Translations under genes and position numbers: made by a program
Notes under the pieces: generated by a model
What the model was told of the DNA's origin: nothing
Databases searched by the model: none
The model's input: the letters and a program-made list of their open reading frames with translations, nothing else
Shown here: positions 1-10,984 of the stretch, piece after piece
Layout of the letters: every line of letters begins with the position of its first letter
How positions within the stretch are numbered: position 1 is the stretch's first letter
Assembly: GCF_051020765.1 (NCBI RefSeq)
Contig: NW_027469177.1
Location: 372,001-436,000, forward strand
DNA length: 64,000 nt
DNA from: Lasioglossum baleicum
Lineage: Eukaryota > Arthropoda > Insecta > Hymenoptera > Halictidae
Direction of reading: 5' to 3'

Positions 1-26
1 CTGCGCATGCGCATCCCACAAAACCT

Positions 27-50
27 CGCACGTGTTTGTGCTCGACTAGC
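27..50 (+). repeat. Half-monomer A that opens each A tract
   Basis: Directly after a B tract the array always enters A at its 24-bp part, skipping the 18-bp part. An A tract is therefore 24 + 42n bp long. The opening half-unit often carries the TTTGTGCTC variant, and the next full unit then usually carries CCTTTCG. This linkage is what makes the higher-order modules recognisable. The opening half-unit is the same length as monomer B (24 bp). Confidence 0.93.
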
Positions 51-92
51 CTGCGGGATGCATCCTTTCGCACGTGTTTTTACTCGACTAGC

Positions 93-134
93 CTGCGGGA
101 TGCATCCTCTCGCACGTGTTTTTGCTCGACTAGC
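93..134 (+). repeat. Monomer A, representative 42-bp unit
   Basis: The unit is an 18-bp part, CTGCGGGATGCATCCTCT, followed by a 24-bp part beginning CGCACGTGTTTTT and ending CTCGACTAGC. It carries two palindromes: GGATGCATCC at 98-107 and CACGTG at 113-118. Recurrent variants are: A or G after the T run; TTTGTGCTC in place of TTTTTGCTC; CCTTTCG or CGTCTCG in place of CCTCTCG; GACTGCGGG in place of GCCTGCGGG; CTGCTGG in place of CTGCGGG; GGCTAGCC in place of GACTAGCC. Each variant prefers one place in the higher-order module. By hand count the unit has 24 G+C of 42 and four CpG. Confidence 0.97.
113..118. other. CACGTG palindrome (E-box/G-box) in monomer A
   Basis: Nearly every A unit and every opening half-unit contains CACGTG, so copies recur every 42 bp through A tracts. 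CACGTG is the core bound by bHLH and some bZIP factors in animals, plants and fungi. Rare losses include CATGTG near 50,211 and 54,228, CACCTG near 24,656, 32,256 and 59,088, and CACGAG near 28,744 and 31,165. Function is not shown by sequence alone. Confidence 0.65.
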
Positions 135-176
135 CTGCGGGATGCATCCTCTCGCACGTGTTTTTGCTCGACTAGC

Positions 177-200
177 CATGCGCATCCCAAAAAACCTGCG
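177..200 (+). repeat. Monomer B, representative 24-bp unit
   Basis: The unit is CATGCGCATCCC, a six-base A-rich part, then CCTGCG. Three main forms follow each other in a fixed order in a typical tract: AAAAAACC, then AAAAAATC, then ACAAAACC. The last B of a tract is shortened to 21 bp, ending ACAAAACCT, and leads straight into CGCACGTG of monomer A. Rarer forms are TGCACATG, TGCGTATG, TGAGCATG and GCATACGC. By hand count 13 of 24 bases are G or C. Confidence 0.97.
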
Positions 201-208
201 CATGCGCA
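197..208. other. B-B junction palindrome, NRF-1-like and Z-DNA-prone
   Basis: TGCGCATGCGCA is its own reverse complement and strictly alternates pyrimidine and purine. It forms wherever a B ending in CTGCG meets a B beginning with CATGCGCA, so most B tracts hold two or three copies spaced 24 bp apart (next ones here at 221-232 and 245-256). It matches the NRF-1 consensus YGCGCAYGCGCR at every position. Whether any protein binds it here is unknown; a repeated palindrome can match by chance. Confidence 0.7.
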
Positions 209-1328
209 TCCCAAAAAACCTGCGCATGCGCATCCCAAAAAACCTGCGCATGCGCATCCCACAAAACCTGCGTATGCGCATCCCACAAAACCTCGCACGT
301 GTTTTTACTCGACTAGCCTGCTGGATGCATCCTCTCGCACGTGTTTTTACTCGGCTAGCCTGCGGGATGCATCCTCTCGCACGTGTTTTTGCTCGACTAG
401 CCATGCGCATCCCAAAAAACCTGCACATGCGCATCCCAAAAAACCTGCGCATGCGCATCCCACAAAACCTCGCACGTGTTTTTACTCGACTAGCCTGCGG
501 GATGCATCCTCTCGCACGTGTTTTTGCTCGGCTAGCCTGCGGGATGCATCCTCTCGCACGTGTTTTTGCTCGACTAGCCATGCGCATCCCAAAAAACCTG
601 CGCATGCGCATCCCACAAAACCTGCGCATGCGCATCCCACAAAACCTCGCACGTGTTTTTACTCGACTAGCCTGCGGGATGCATCCTCTCGCACGTGTTT
701 TTACTCGACTAGCCTGCGGGATGCATCGTCTCGCACGTGTTTTTACTCGACTAGCCTGCGGGATGCATCCTCTCGCACGTGTTTTTGCTCGACTAGCCAT
801 GCGCATCCCAAAAAACCTGCGCATGCGCATCCCAAAAAATCTGCGCATGCGCATCCCACAAAACCTGCGCATGCGCATCCCACAAAACCTCGCACGTGTT
901 TGTGCTCGACTAGCCTGCGGGATGCATCCTTTCGCACGTGTTTTTACTCGACTAGCCTGCGGGATGCATCCTCTCGCACGTGTTTTTGCTCGACTAGCCT
1001 GCGGGATGCATCCTCTCGCACGTGTTTTTGCTCGACTAGCCATGCGCATCCCACAAAACCTGCGCATGCGCATCCCACAAAACCTCGCACGTGTTTGTGC
1101 TCGACTAGCCTGCGGGATGCATCCTTTCGCACGTGTTTTTACTCGACTAGCCTGCGGGATGCATCCTCTCGCACGTGTTTTTGCTCGACTAGCCTGCGGG
1201 ATGCATCCTCTCGCACGTGTTTTTGCTCGACTAGCCATGCGCATCCCAAAAAACCTGCGCATGCGCATCCCAAAAAATCTGCGCATGCGCATCCCATAAA
1301 ACCTGCGCATGCGCATCCCACAAAACCT

Positions 1329-1646
1329 CGCACGTGTTTGTGCTCGACTAGACTGCGGGATGCATCCTTTCGCACGTGTTTTTACTCGACTAGCCTGCGG
1401 GATGCATCCTCTCGCACGTGTTTTTGCTCGACTAGCCTGCGGGATGCATCCTCTCGCACGTGTTTGTGCTCGACTAGCCTGCGGGATGCATCCTCTCGCA
1501 CGTGTTTTTACTCGACTAGCCTGCGGGATGCATCCTCTCGCACGTGTTTTTGCTCGACTAGCCTGCGGGATGCATCCTCTCGCACGTGTTTTTACTCGAC
1601 TAGCCTGCGGGATGCATCCTCTCGCACGTGTTTTTGCTCGACTAGC
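1329..1646 (+). repeat. Long A-only tract (half-unit plus seven A)
   Basis: The tract is 318 bp, 24 + 7 x 42. It alternates TTTTTA, TTTTTG and TTTGTG units and has the GACTGCGGG variant after the opening half-unit. It ends with GCCAGCGC in place of GCCATGCGC, a one-base deletion near 1,649. That deletion is the only indel I found between 1 and 28,040, and it shifts the phase of all open frames. Confidence 0.85.
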
Positions 1647-2513
1647 CAGCGCATCCCAAAAAACCTGCGCATGCGCATCCCAAAAAATCTGCGCATGCGC
1701 ATCCCACAAAACCTGCGCATGCGCATCCCACAAAACCTCGCACGTGTTTGTGCTCGACTAGCCTGCGGGATGCATCCTTTCGCACGTGTTTTTACTCGAC
1801 TAGCCTGCGGGATGCATCCTCTCGCACGTGTTTTTGCTCGACTAGCCTGCGGGATGCATCCTCTCGCACGTGTTTTTGCTCGACTAGCCATGCGCATCCC
1901 AAAAAACCTGCGCATGCGCATCCCAAAAAATCTGCGCATGCGCATCCCACAAAACCTGCGCATGCGCATCCCACAAAACCTCGCACGTGTTTGTGCTCGA
2001 CTAGACTGCGGGATGCATCCTTTCGCACGTGTCTTTACTCGACTAGCCTGCGGGATGCATCCTCTCGCACGTGTTTTTGCTCGACTAACCTGCGGGATGC
2101 ATCCTCTCGCACGTGTTTTTGCTCGACTAGCCTGCGGGATGCATCCTCTCGCACGTGTTTTTGCTCGACTAGCCTGCGGGATGCATCCTCTCGCACGTGT
2201 TTTTGATCGACTAGCCATGCGCATCCCAAAAAACCTGCGCATGCGCATCCCACAAAACCTGCGCATGCGCATCCCACAAAACCTCGCACGTGTTTGTGCT
2301 CGACTAGACTGCGGGATGCATCCTTTCGCACGTGTTTTTACTCGACTAGCCTGCGGGATGCATCCTCTCGCACGTGTTTTTGCTCGACTAGCCTGCGGGA
2401 TGCATCCTCTCGCACGTGTTTTTGCTCGACTAGCCTGCGGGATGCATCCTCTCGCACGTGTTTTTACTCGACTAGCCTGCGGGATGCATCCTCTCGCACG
2501 TGTTTTTACTCGA

Positions 2514-2590
2514 CTACCCTGATGGATGCATCCTCTCGCACGTGTTTTTGCTCGACTAGCCATGCGCATCTCAAAAAACCTGCACATGCG
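2514..2590 (+). repeat. CCCTGATGG marker block starting a long higher-order unit
   Basis: One A unit has CTACCCTGATGG in place of CTAGCCTGCGGG (three substitutions). It is normally followed by one TTTTTG unit and a B tract whose first monomer reads CATCTC and whose second begins TGCACATG. I locate 35 copies of CCCTGATGG, starting at 2517, 3585, 4080, 7050, 7788, 10848, 11385, 12123, 15735, 18702, 20892, 22956, 24717, 26136, 28361, 28893, 30783, 31311, 32852, 34327, 36748, 38460, 39801, 41712, 43842, 45164, 46850, 48185, 49988, 52202, 54005, 57806, 59147, 61295 and 63098. The spacing is irregular, about 0.5 to 3.8 kb. The change makes a TGA in one forward frame and so ends every open frame there. 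Confidence 0.9.
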
Positions 2591-4450
2591 CATCCCAAAA
2601 AACCTGCGCATGCGCATCCCACAAAACCTGCGCATGCGCATCCCACAAAACCTCGCACGTGTTTTTACTCGACTAGCCTGCGGGATGCATCCTCTCGCAC
2701 GTGTTTTTACTCGACTAGCCTGCGGGATGCATCCTCTCGCACGTGTTTTTGCTCGACTAGCCATGCGCATCCCAAAAAACCTGCACATGCGCATCCCAAA
2801 AAACCTGCGCATGCGCATCCCACAAAACCTCGCACGTGTTTTTACTCGACTAGCCTGCGGGATGCATCCTCTCGCACGTGTTTTTGCTTGGCTAGCCTGC
2901 GGGATGCATCCTCTCGCACGTGTTTTTGCTCGACTAGCCATGCGCATCCCAAAAAACCTGCGCATGCGCATCCCACAAAACCTCGCACGTGTTTTTACTC
3001 GACTAGCCTGCGGGATGCATCCTCTCGCACGTGTTTTTACTCGACTAGCCTGCGGGATGCATCCTCTCGCACGTGTTTTTACTCGACTAGCCTGCGGGAT
3101 GCATCGTCTCGCACGTGTTTTTACTCGACTAGCCTGCGGGATGCATCCTCTCGCACGTGTTTTTGCTCGACTAGCCATGCGCATCCCAAAAAAACTGCGC
3201 ATGCGCATCCCAAAAAATCTGCGCATGCGCATCCCACAAAACCTGCGCATGCGCATCCCACAAAACCTCGCACGTGTTTGTGCTCGACTAGCCTGCGGGA
3301 TGCATCCTTTCGCACGTGTTTTTGCTCGACTAGCCTGCGGGATGCATCCTCTCGCACGTGTTTTTGCTCGACTAGCCTGCGGGATGCATCCTCTCGCACG
3401 TGTTTGTGCTCGACTAGCCTGCGGGATGCATCCTCTCGCACGTGTTTTTACTCGACTAGCCTGCGGGATGCATCCTCTCGCACGTGTTTTTGCTCGACTA
3501 GCCTGCGGGATGCATCCTCTCGCACGTGTTTTTGCTCGACTAGCCTGCGGGATGCATCCTCTCGCACGTGTTTTTACTCGACTACCCTGATGGATGCATC
3601 CTCTCGCACGTGTTTTTGCTCGACTAGCCATGCGCATCTCAAAAAACCTGCACATGCGCATCCCCAAAAATCTGCGCATGCGCATCCCACAAAACCTGCG
3701 CATGCGCATCCCACAAAACCTCGCACGTGTTTGTGCTCAACTAGCCTGCGGGATGCATCCTTTCGCACGTGTTTTTACTCGACTAGCCTGCGGGATGCAT
3801 CCTCTCGCACGTGTTTTTGCTCGACTAGCCTGCGGGATGCATCCTCTCGCACGTGTTTGTGCTCGACTAGCCTGCGGGATGCATCCTCTCGCACGTGTTT
3901 TTACTCGACTAGCCTGCGGGATGCATCCTCTCGCACGTGTTTTTGCTCGACTAGCCTGCGGGATGCATCCTCTCGCACGTGTTTTTGCTCGACTAGCCTG
4001 CGGGATGCATCCTCTCGCACGTGTTTTTACTCGACTAGCCTGTGGGATGCATCCTCTCGCACGTGTTTTTACTCGACTACCCTGATGGATGCATCCTCTC
4101 GCACGTGTTTTTGCTCGACTAGCCATGCGCATCTCAAAAAACCTGCACATGCGCATCCCAAAAAACCTGCGCATGCGCATCCCACAAAACCTGCGCATGC
4201 GCATCCCACAAAACCTCGCACGTGTTTTTACTCGACTAGCCTGCGGGATGCATCCTCTCGCACGTGTTTTTACTCGACTAGCCTGCGGGATGCATCCTCT
4301 CGCACGTGTTTTTGCTCGACTAGCCTGCGGGATGCATCCTCTCGCACGTGTTTTTACTCGACTAGCCTGCGGGATGCATCGTCTCGCACGTGTTTTTACT
4401 CGACTAGCCTGCGGGATGCATCCTCTCGCACGTGTTTTTGCTCGACTAGC

Positions 4451-5179
4451 CATGCGCATCCCAAAAAACCTGCGCATGCGCATCCCAAAAAATCTGCGCA
4501 TGCGCATCCCACAAAACCTGCGCATGCGCATCCCACAAAACCTCGCACGTGTTTGTGCTCGACTAGCCTGCGGGATGCATCCTTTCGCACGTGTTTTTAC
4601 TCGACTAGCCTGCGGGATGCATCCTCTCGCACGTGTTTTTGCTCGACTAGCCTGCGGGATGCATCCTCTCGCACGTGTTTTTGCTCGACTAGCCATGCGC
4701 ATCCCAAAAAACCTGCGCATGCGCATCCCAAAAAATCTGCGCATGCGCATCCCACAAAACCTGCGCATGCGCATCCCACAAAACCTCGCACGTGTTTGTG
4801 CTCGACTAGCCTGCGGGATGCATCCTTTCGCACGTGTTTTTACTCGACTAGCCTGCGGGATGCATCCTCTCGCACGTGTTTTTGCTCGACTAGCCTGCGG
4901 GATGCATCCTCTCGCACGTGTTTTTGCTCGACTAGCCATGCGCATCCCAAAAAACCTGCGCATGCGCATCCCAAAAAATCTGCGCATGCGCATCCCACAA
5001 AACCTGCGCATGCGCATCCCACAAAACCTCGCACGTGTTTGTGCTCGACTAGCCTGCGGGATGCATCCTTTCGCACGTGTTTTTACTCGACTAGCCTGCG
5101 GGATGCATCCTCTCGCACGTGTTTTTGCTCGACTAGCCTGCGGGATGCATCCTCTCGCACGTGTTTTTGCTCGACTAGC
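4451..5179 (+). repeat. Three tandem 243-bp modules
   Basis: B tracts start at 4,451, 4,694 and 4,937 and the next at 5,180, exactly 243 bp apart. Each module is three full B, one 21-bp B, the TTTGTG half-unit and three A (CCTTTCG with TTTTTA, then two TTTTTG units): 72 + 21 + 24 + 126 = 243. This is the commonest higher-order module of the window. A 201-bp form lacks one A. Confidence 0.92.
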
Positions 5180-7058
5180 CATGCGCATCCCAAAAAACCT
5201 GCGCATGCGCATCCCAAAAAACCTGCGCATGCGCATCCCAAAAAACCTGCGCATGCGCATCCCACAAAACCTGCGTATGCGCATCCCACAAAACCTCGCA
5301 CGTGTTTTTACTCGACTAGCCTGCTGGATGCATCCTCTCGCACGTGTTTTTACTCGGCTAGCCTGCGGGATGCATCCTCTCGCACGTGTTTTTGCTCGAC
5401 TAGCCATGCGCATCCCAAAAAACCTGCACATGCGCATCCCAAAAAACCTGCGCATGCGCATCCCACAAAACCTCGCACGTGTTTTTACTCGACTAGCCTG
5501 CGGGATGCATCCTCTCGCACGTGTTTTTGCTCGGCTAGCCTGCGGGATGCATCCTCTCGCACGTGTTTTTGCTCGACTAGCCATGCGCATCCCAAAAAAC
5601 CTGCGCATGCGCATCCCACAAAACCTCGCACGTGTTTTTACTCGACTAGCCTGCGGGATGCATCCTCTCGCACGTGTTTTTACTCGACTAGCCTGCGGGA
5701 TGCATCGTCTCGCACGTGTTTTTACTCGACTAGCCTGCGGGATGCATCCTCTCGCACGTGTTTTTGCTCGACTAGCCATGCGCATCCCAAAAAACCTGCG
5801 CATGCGCATCCCAAAAAATCTGCGCATGCGCATCCCACAAAACCTCGCACGTGTTTGTGCTCGACTAGCCTGCGGGATGCATCCTTTCGCACGTGTTTTT
5901 ACTCGACTAGCCTGCGGGATGCATCCTCTCGCACGTGTTTTTGCTCGACTAGCCTGCGGGATGCATCCTCTCGCACGTGTTTTTGCTCGACTAGCCATGC
6001 GCATCCCAAAAAACCTGCGCATGCGCATCCCAAAAAATCTGCGCATGCGCATCCCACAAAACCTGCGCATGCGCATCCCAAAAAACCTGCGCATGCGCAT
6101 CCCAAAAAACCTGCGCATGCGCATCCCACAAAACCTGCGTATGCGCATCCCACAAAACCTCGCACGTGTTTTTACTCGACTAGCCTGCTGGATGCATCCT
6201 CTCGCACGTGTTTTTACTCGGCTAGCCTGCGGGATGCATCCTCTCGCACGTGTTTTTGCTCGACTAGCCATGCGCATCCCAAAAAACCTGCACATGCGCA
6301 TCCCAAAAAACCTGCGCATGCGCATCCCACAAAACCTCGCACGTGTTTTTACTCGACTAGCCTGCGGGATGCATCCTCTCGCACGTGTTTTTGCTCGACT
6401 AGCCATGCGCATCCCAAAAAACCTGCGCATGCGCATCCCACAAAACCTCGCACGTGTTTTTACTCGACTAGCCTGCGGGATGCATCCTCTCGCACGTGTT
6501 TTCACTCGACTAGCCTGCGGGATGCATCCTCTCGCACGTGTTTTTACTCGACTAGCCTGCGGGATGCATCGTCTCGCACGTGTTTTTACTCGACTAGCCT
6601 GCGGGATGCATCCTCTCGCACGTGTTTTTGCTCGACTAGCCATGCGCATCCCAAAAAACCTGCGCATGCGCATCCCAAAAAATCTGCGCATGCGCATCCC
6701 ACAAAACCTGCGCATGCGCATCCCACAAAACCTCGCACGTGTTTGTGCTCGACTAGCCTGCGGGATGCATCCTTTCGCACGTGTTTTTGCTCGACTAGCC
6801 TGCGGGATGCATACTCTCGCACGTGTTTTTGCTCGACTAGCCTGCGGGATGCATCCTCTCGCACGTGTTTGTGCTCGACTAGCCTGCGGGATGCATCCTC
6901 TCGCACGTGTTTTTACTCGACTAGCCTGCGGGATGCATCCTCTCGCACGTGTTTTTGCTCGACTAGCCTGCGGGATGCATCCTCTCGCACGTGTTTTTGC
7001 TCGACTAGCCTGCGGGATGCATCCTCTCGCACGTGTTTTTACTCGACTACCCTGATGG

Positions 7059-7793
7059 ATGCATCCTCTCGCACGTGTTTTTGCTCGACTAGCCATGCGC
7101 ATCTCAAAAAACCTGCACATGCGCATCCCCAAAAATCTGCGCATGCGCATCCCACAAAACCTGCGCATGCGCATCCCACAAAACCTCGCACGTGTTTGTG
7201 CTCAACTAGCCTGCGGGATGCATCCTTTCGCACGTGTTTTTACTCGACTAGCCTGCGGGATGCATCCTCTCGCACGTGTTTTTGCTCGACTAGCCTGCGG
7301 GATGCATCCTCTCGCACGTGTTTTTGCTCGACTAGCCATGCGCATCCCAAAAAACCTGAGCATGCGCATCCCAAAAAATCTGCGCATGCGCATCCCACAA
7401 AACCTGCGCATGCGCATCCCACAAAACCTCGCACGTGTTTGTGCTCGACTAGACTGCGGGATGCATCCTTTCGCACGTGTTTTTACTCGACTAGCCTGCG
7501 GGATGCATCCTCTCGCACGTGTTTTTGCTCGACTAGCCTGCGGGATGCATCCTCTCGCACGTGTTTGTGCTCGACTAGCCTGCGGGATGCATCCTCTCGC
7601 ACGTGTTTTTACTCGACTAGCCTGCGGGATGCATCCTCTCGCACGTGTTTTTGCTCGACTAGCCTGCGGGATGCATCCTCTCGCACGTGTTTTTGCTCGA
7701 CTAGCCTGCGGGATGCATCCTCTCGCACGTGTTTTTACTCGACTAGCCTGCGGGATGCATCCTCTCGCACGTGTTTTTACTCGACTACCCTGA
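7059..7793 (+). repeat. 735-bp head block of a ~4.34-kb long unit, copy 1
   Basis: The block starts just after CCCTGATGG. It carries, in order, CATCTC, GCATCCCC followed by AAAAATC, GCTCAACTAG, CTGAGCATG, GACTGCGGG and a run of A units up to the next marker block. The same order recurs at 11,394-12,128 (4,335 bp downstream) and, for about 590 bp, from 15,744 (4,350 bp further). The sequence between these heads differs in module content, so only the heads are close copies. A shorter relative of the head begins near 3,594. Confidence 0.85.
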
Positions 7794-8158
7794 TGGATGC
7801 ATCCTCTCGCACGTGTTTTTGCTCGACTAGCCATGCGCATCTCAAAAAACCTGCACATGCGCATCCCAAAAAACCTGCGCATGCGCATCCCACAAAACCT
7901 GCGCATGCGCATCCCACAAAACCTCGCACGTGTTTTTACTCGACTAGCCTGCGGGATGCATCCTCTCCTACGTGTTTTTACTCGACTAGCCTGCGGGATG
8001 CATCCTCTCGCACGTGTTTTTGCTCGACTAGCCTGCGGGATGCATCCTCTCGCACGTGTTTTTACTCGACTAGCCTGCGGGATGCATCGTCTCGCACGTG
8101 TTTTTACTCGACTAGCCTGCGGGATGCATCCTCTCGCACGTGTTTTTGCTCGACTAGC

Positions 8159-9088
8159 CATGCGCATCCCAAAAAACCTGCGCATGCGCATCCCAAAAAA
8201 TCTGCGCATGCGCATCCCACAAAATCTGCGCATGCGCATCCCACAAAACCTCGCACGTGTTTGTGCTCGACTAGCCTGCGGGATGCATCCTTTCGCACGT
8301 GTTTTTACTCGACTAGCCTGCGGGATGCATCCTCTCGCACGTGTTTTTGCTCGACTAGCCTGCGGGATGCATCCTCTCGCACGTGTTTTTGCTCGACTAG
8401 CCATGCGCATCCCAAAAAACCTGCGCATGCGCATCCCAAAAAATCTGCGCATGCGCATCCCACAAAACCTGCGCATGCGCATCCCACAAAACCTCGCACG
8501 TGTTTGTGCTCGACTAGCCTGCGGGATGCATCCTTTCGCACGTGTTTTTACTCGACTAGCCTGCGGGATGCATCCTATCGCACGTGTTTTTGCTCGACTA
8601 GCCTGCGGGATGCATCCTCTCGCACGTGTTTTTGCTCGACTAGCCATGCGCATCCCAAAAAACCTGCGCATGCGCATCCCAAAAAATCTGCGCATGCGCA
8701 TCCCACAAAACCTGCGCATCCGCATCCCACAAAACCTCGCACGTGTTTGTGCTCGACTAGCCTGCGGGATGCATCCTTTCGCACGTGTTTTTACTCGACT
8801 AGCCTGCGGGATGCATCCTCTCGCACGTGTTTTTGCTCGACTAGCCTGCGGGATGCATCCTCTCGCACGTGTTTTTGCTCGACTAGCCATGCGCATCCCA
8901 AAAAACCTGCGCATGCGCATCCCAAAAAATCTGCGCATGCGCATCCCACAAAACCTGCGCATGCGCATCCCACAAAACCTCGCACGTGTTTGTGCTCGAC
9001 TAGCCTGCGGGATGCATCCTTTCGCACGTGTTTTTACTCGACTAGCCTGCGGGATGCATCCTCTCGCACGTGTTTTTGCTCGACTAGC
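8159..9088 (+). repeat. Three 243-bp modules and one 201-bp module
   Basis: B tracts start at 8,159, 8,402, 8,645, 8,888 and 9,089, giving spacings of 243, 243, 243 and 201. Private substitutions (CCTATCG near 8,576, GCGCATCCGC near 8,715) sit in single copies, so the modules diverged slightly after amplification. Confidence 0.9.
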
Positions 9089-10984
9089 CATGCGCATCCC
9101 AAAAAACCTGCGCATGCGCATCCCAAAAAACCTGCGCATGCGCATCCCAAAAAACCTGCGCATGCGCATCCCACAAAACCTGCGTATGCGCATCCCACAA
9201 AACCTCGCACGTGTTTTTACTCGACTAGCCTGCTGGATGCATCCTCTCGCACGTGTTTTTACTCGGCTAGCCTGCGGGATGCATCCTCTCGCACGTGTTT
9301 TTGCTCGACTAGCCATGCGCATCCCAAAAAACCTGCACATGCGCATCCCAAAAAACCTGCGCATGCGCATCCCACAAAACCTCGCACGTGTTTTTACTCG
9401 ACTAGCCTGCGGGATGCATCCTCTCGCACGTGTTTTTACTCGACTAGCCTGCGGGATGCATCGTCTCGCACGTGTTTTTACTCGACTAGCCTGCGGGATG
9501 CATCCTCTCGCACGTGTTTTTGCTCGACTAGCCATGCGCATCCCAAAAAACCTGCGCATGCGCATCCCAAAAAATCTGCGCATGCGCATCCCACAAAACC
9601 TCGCACGTGTTTGTGCTCGACTAGCCTGCGGGATGCATCCTTTCGCACGTGTTTTTACTCGACTAGCCTGCGGGATGCATCCTCTCGCACGTGTTTTTGC
9701 TCGACTAGCCTGCGGGATGCATCCTCTCGCACGTGTTTTTGCTCGACTAGCCATGCGCATCCCAAAAAACCTGCGCATGCGCATCCCAAAAAATCTGCGC
9801 ATGCGCATCCCACAAAACCTGCGCATGCGCATCCCAAAAAACCTGCGCATGCGCATCCCAAAAAACCTGCGCATGCGCATCCCACAAAACCTGCGTATGC
9901 GCATCCCACAAAACCTCGCACGTGTTTTTACTCGACTAGCCTGCTGGATGCATCCTCTCGCACGTGTTTTTACTCGGCTAGCCTGCGGGATGCATCCTCT
10001 CGCACGTGTTTTTGCTCGACTAGCCATGCGCATCCCAAAAAACCTGCACATGCGCATCCCAAAAAACCTGCGCATGCGCATCCCACAAAACCTCGCACGT
10101 GTTTTTACTCGACTAGCCTGCGGGATGCATCCTCTCGCACGTGTTTTTGCTCGGCTAGCCTGCGGGATGCATCCTCTCGCACGTGTTTTTGCTCGACTAG
10201 CCATGCGCATCCCAAAAAACCTGCGCATGCGCATCCCACAAAACCTCGCACGTGTTTTTACTCGACTAGCCTGCGGGATGCATCCTCTCGCACGTGTTTT
10301 TACTCGACTAGCCTGCGGGATGCATCCTCTCGCACGTGTTTTTACTCGACTAGCCTGCGGGATGCATCGTCTCGCACGTGTTTTTACTCGACTAGCCTGC
10401 GGGATGCATCCTCTCGCACGTGTTTTTGCTCGACTAGCCATGCGCATCCCAAAAAACCTGCGCATGCGCATCCCAAAAAATCTGCGCATGCGCATCCCAC
10501 AAAACCTGCGCATGCGCATCCCACAAAACCTCGCACGTGTTTGTGCTCGACTAGCCTGCGGGATGCATCCTTTCGCACGTGTTTTTGCTCGACTAGCCTG
10601 CGGGATGCATCCTCTCGCACGTGTTTTTGCTCGACTAGCCTGCGGGATGCATCCTCTCGCACGTGTTTGTGCTCGACTAGCCTGCGGGATGCATCCTCTC
10701 GCACGTGTTTTTACTCGACTAGCCTGCGGGATGCATCCTCTCGCACGTGTTTTTGCTCGACTAGCCTGCGGGATGCATCCTCTCGCACGTGTTTTTGCTC
10801 GACTAGCCTGCGGGATGCATCCTCTCGCACGTGTTTTTACTCGACTACCCTGATGGATGCATCCTCTCGCACGTGTTTTTGCTCGACTAGCCATGCGCAT
10901 CTCAAAAAACCTGCACATGCGCATCCCCAAAAATCTGCGCATGCGCATCCCACAAAACCTGCGCATGCGCATCCCACAAAACCT

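Larger units (their letters stand above)
177..401 (+). repeat. 225-bp higher-order module with CTGCTGG marker
   Basis: The module holds five B (three AAAAAA forms, one ACAAAA form, and a terminal one beginning TATGCGC), a half A, then two A units: the first has CTGCTGG in place of CTGCGGG, the second follows GGCTAGCC. The same 225-bp module occurs at 5,180-5,404. Its CTGCTGG marker recurs in both domains, for example near 6,186, 9,232, 17,346, 26,718, 40,407, 48,816, 52,833, 58,438 and 61,926. Confidence 0.88.

Noticed and set aside
93..134. T5 run in A as an RNA polymerase III terminator, with CACGTG as a promoter
   Set aside because: Both occur in every unit of a tandem repeat, there is no A-box/B-box pair or other gene structure, and no evidence of transcription can be had from the sequence.
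743..937. Many short reverse frames (about 60-106 codons) beginning MRKDASRRLVE or MREDASRRLVE
   Set aside because: They are spaces between TTTTTA units, whose reverse complement gives TAA in that frame. Their regular lengths reflect module length only.
7..1299. Forward frame starting MRIPQNLARVCARL
   Set aside because: Second open forward frame of the satellite, closed by an ATCCCATAAAA variant near 1,293 and reopened by the next ATG in the repeat. No evidence of a gene.
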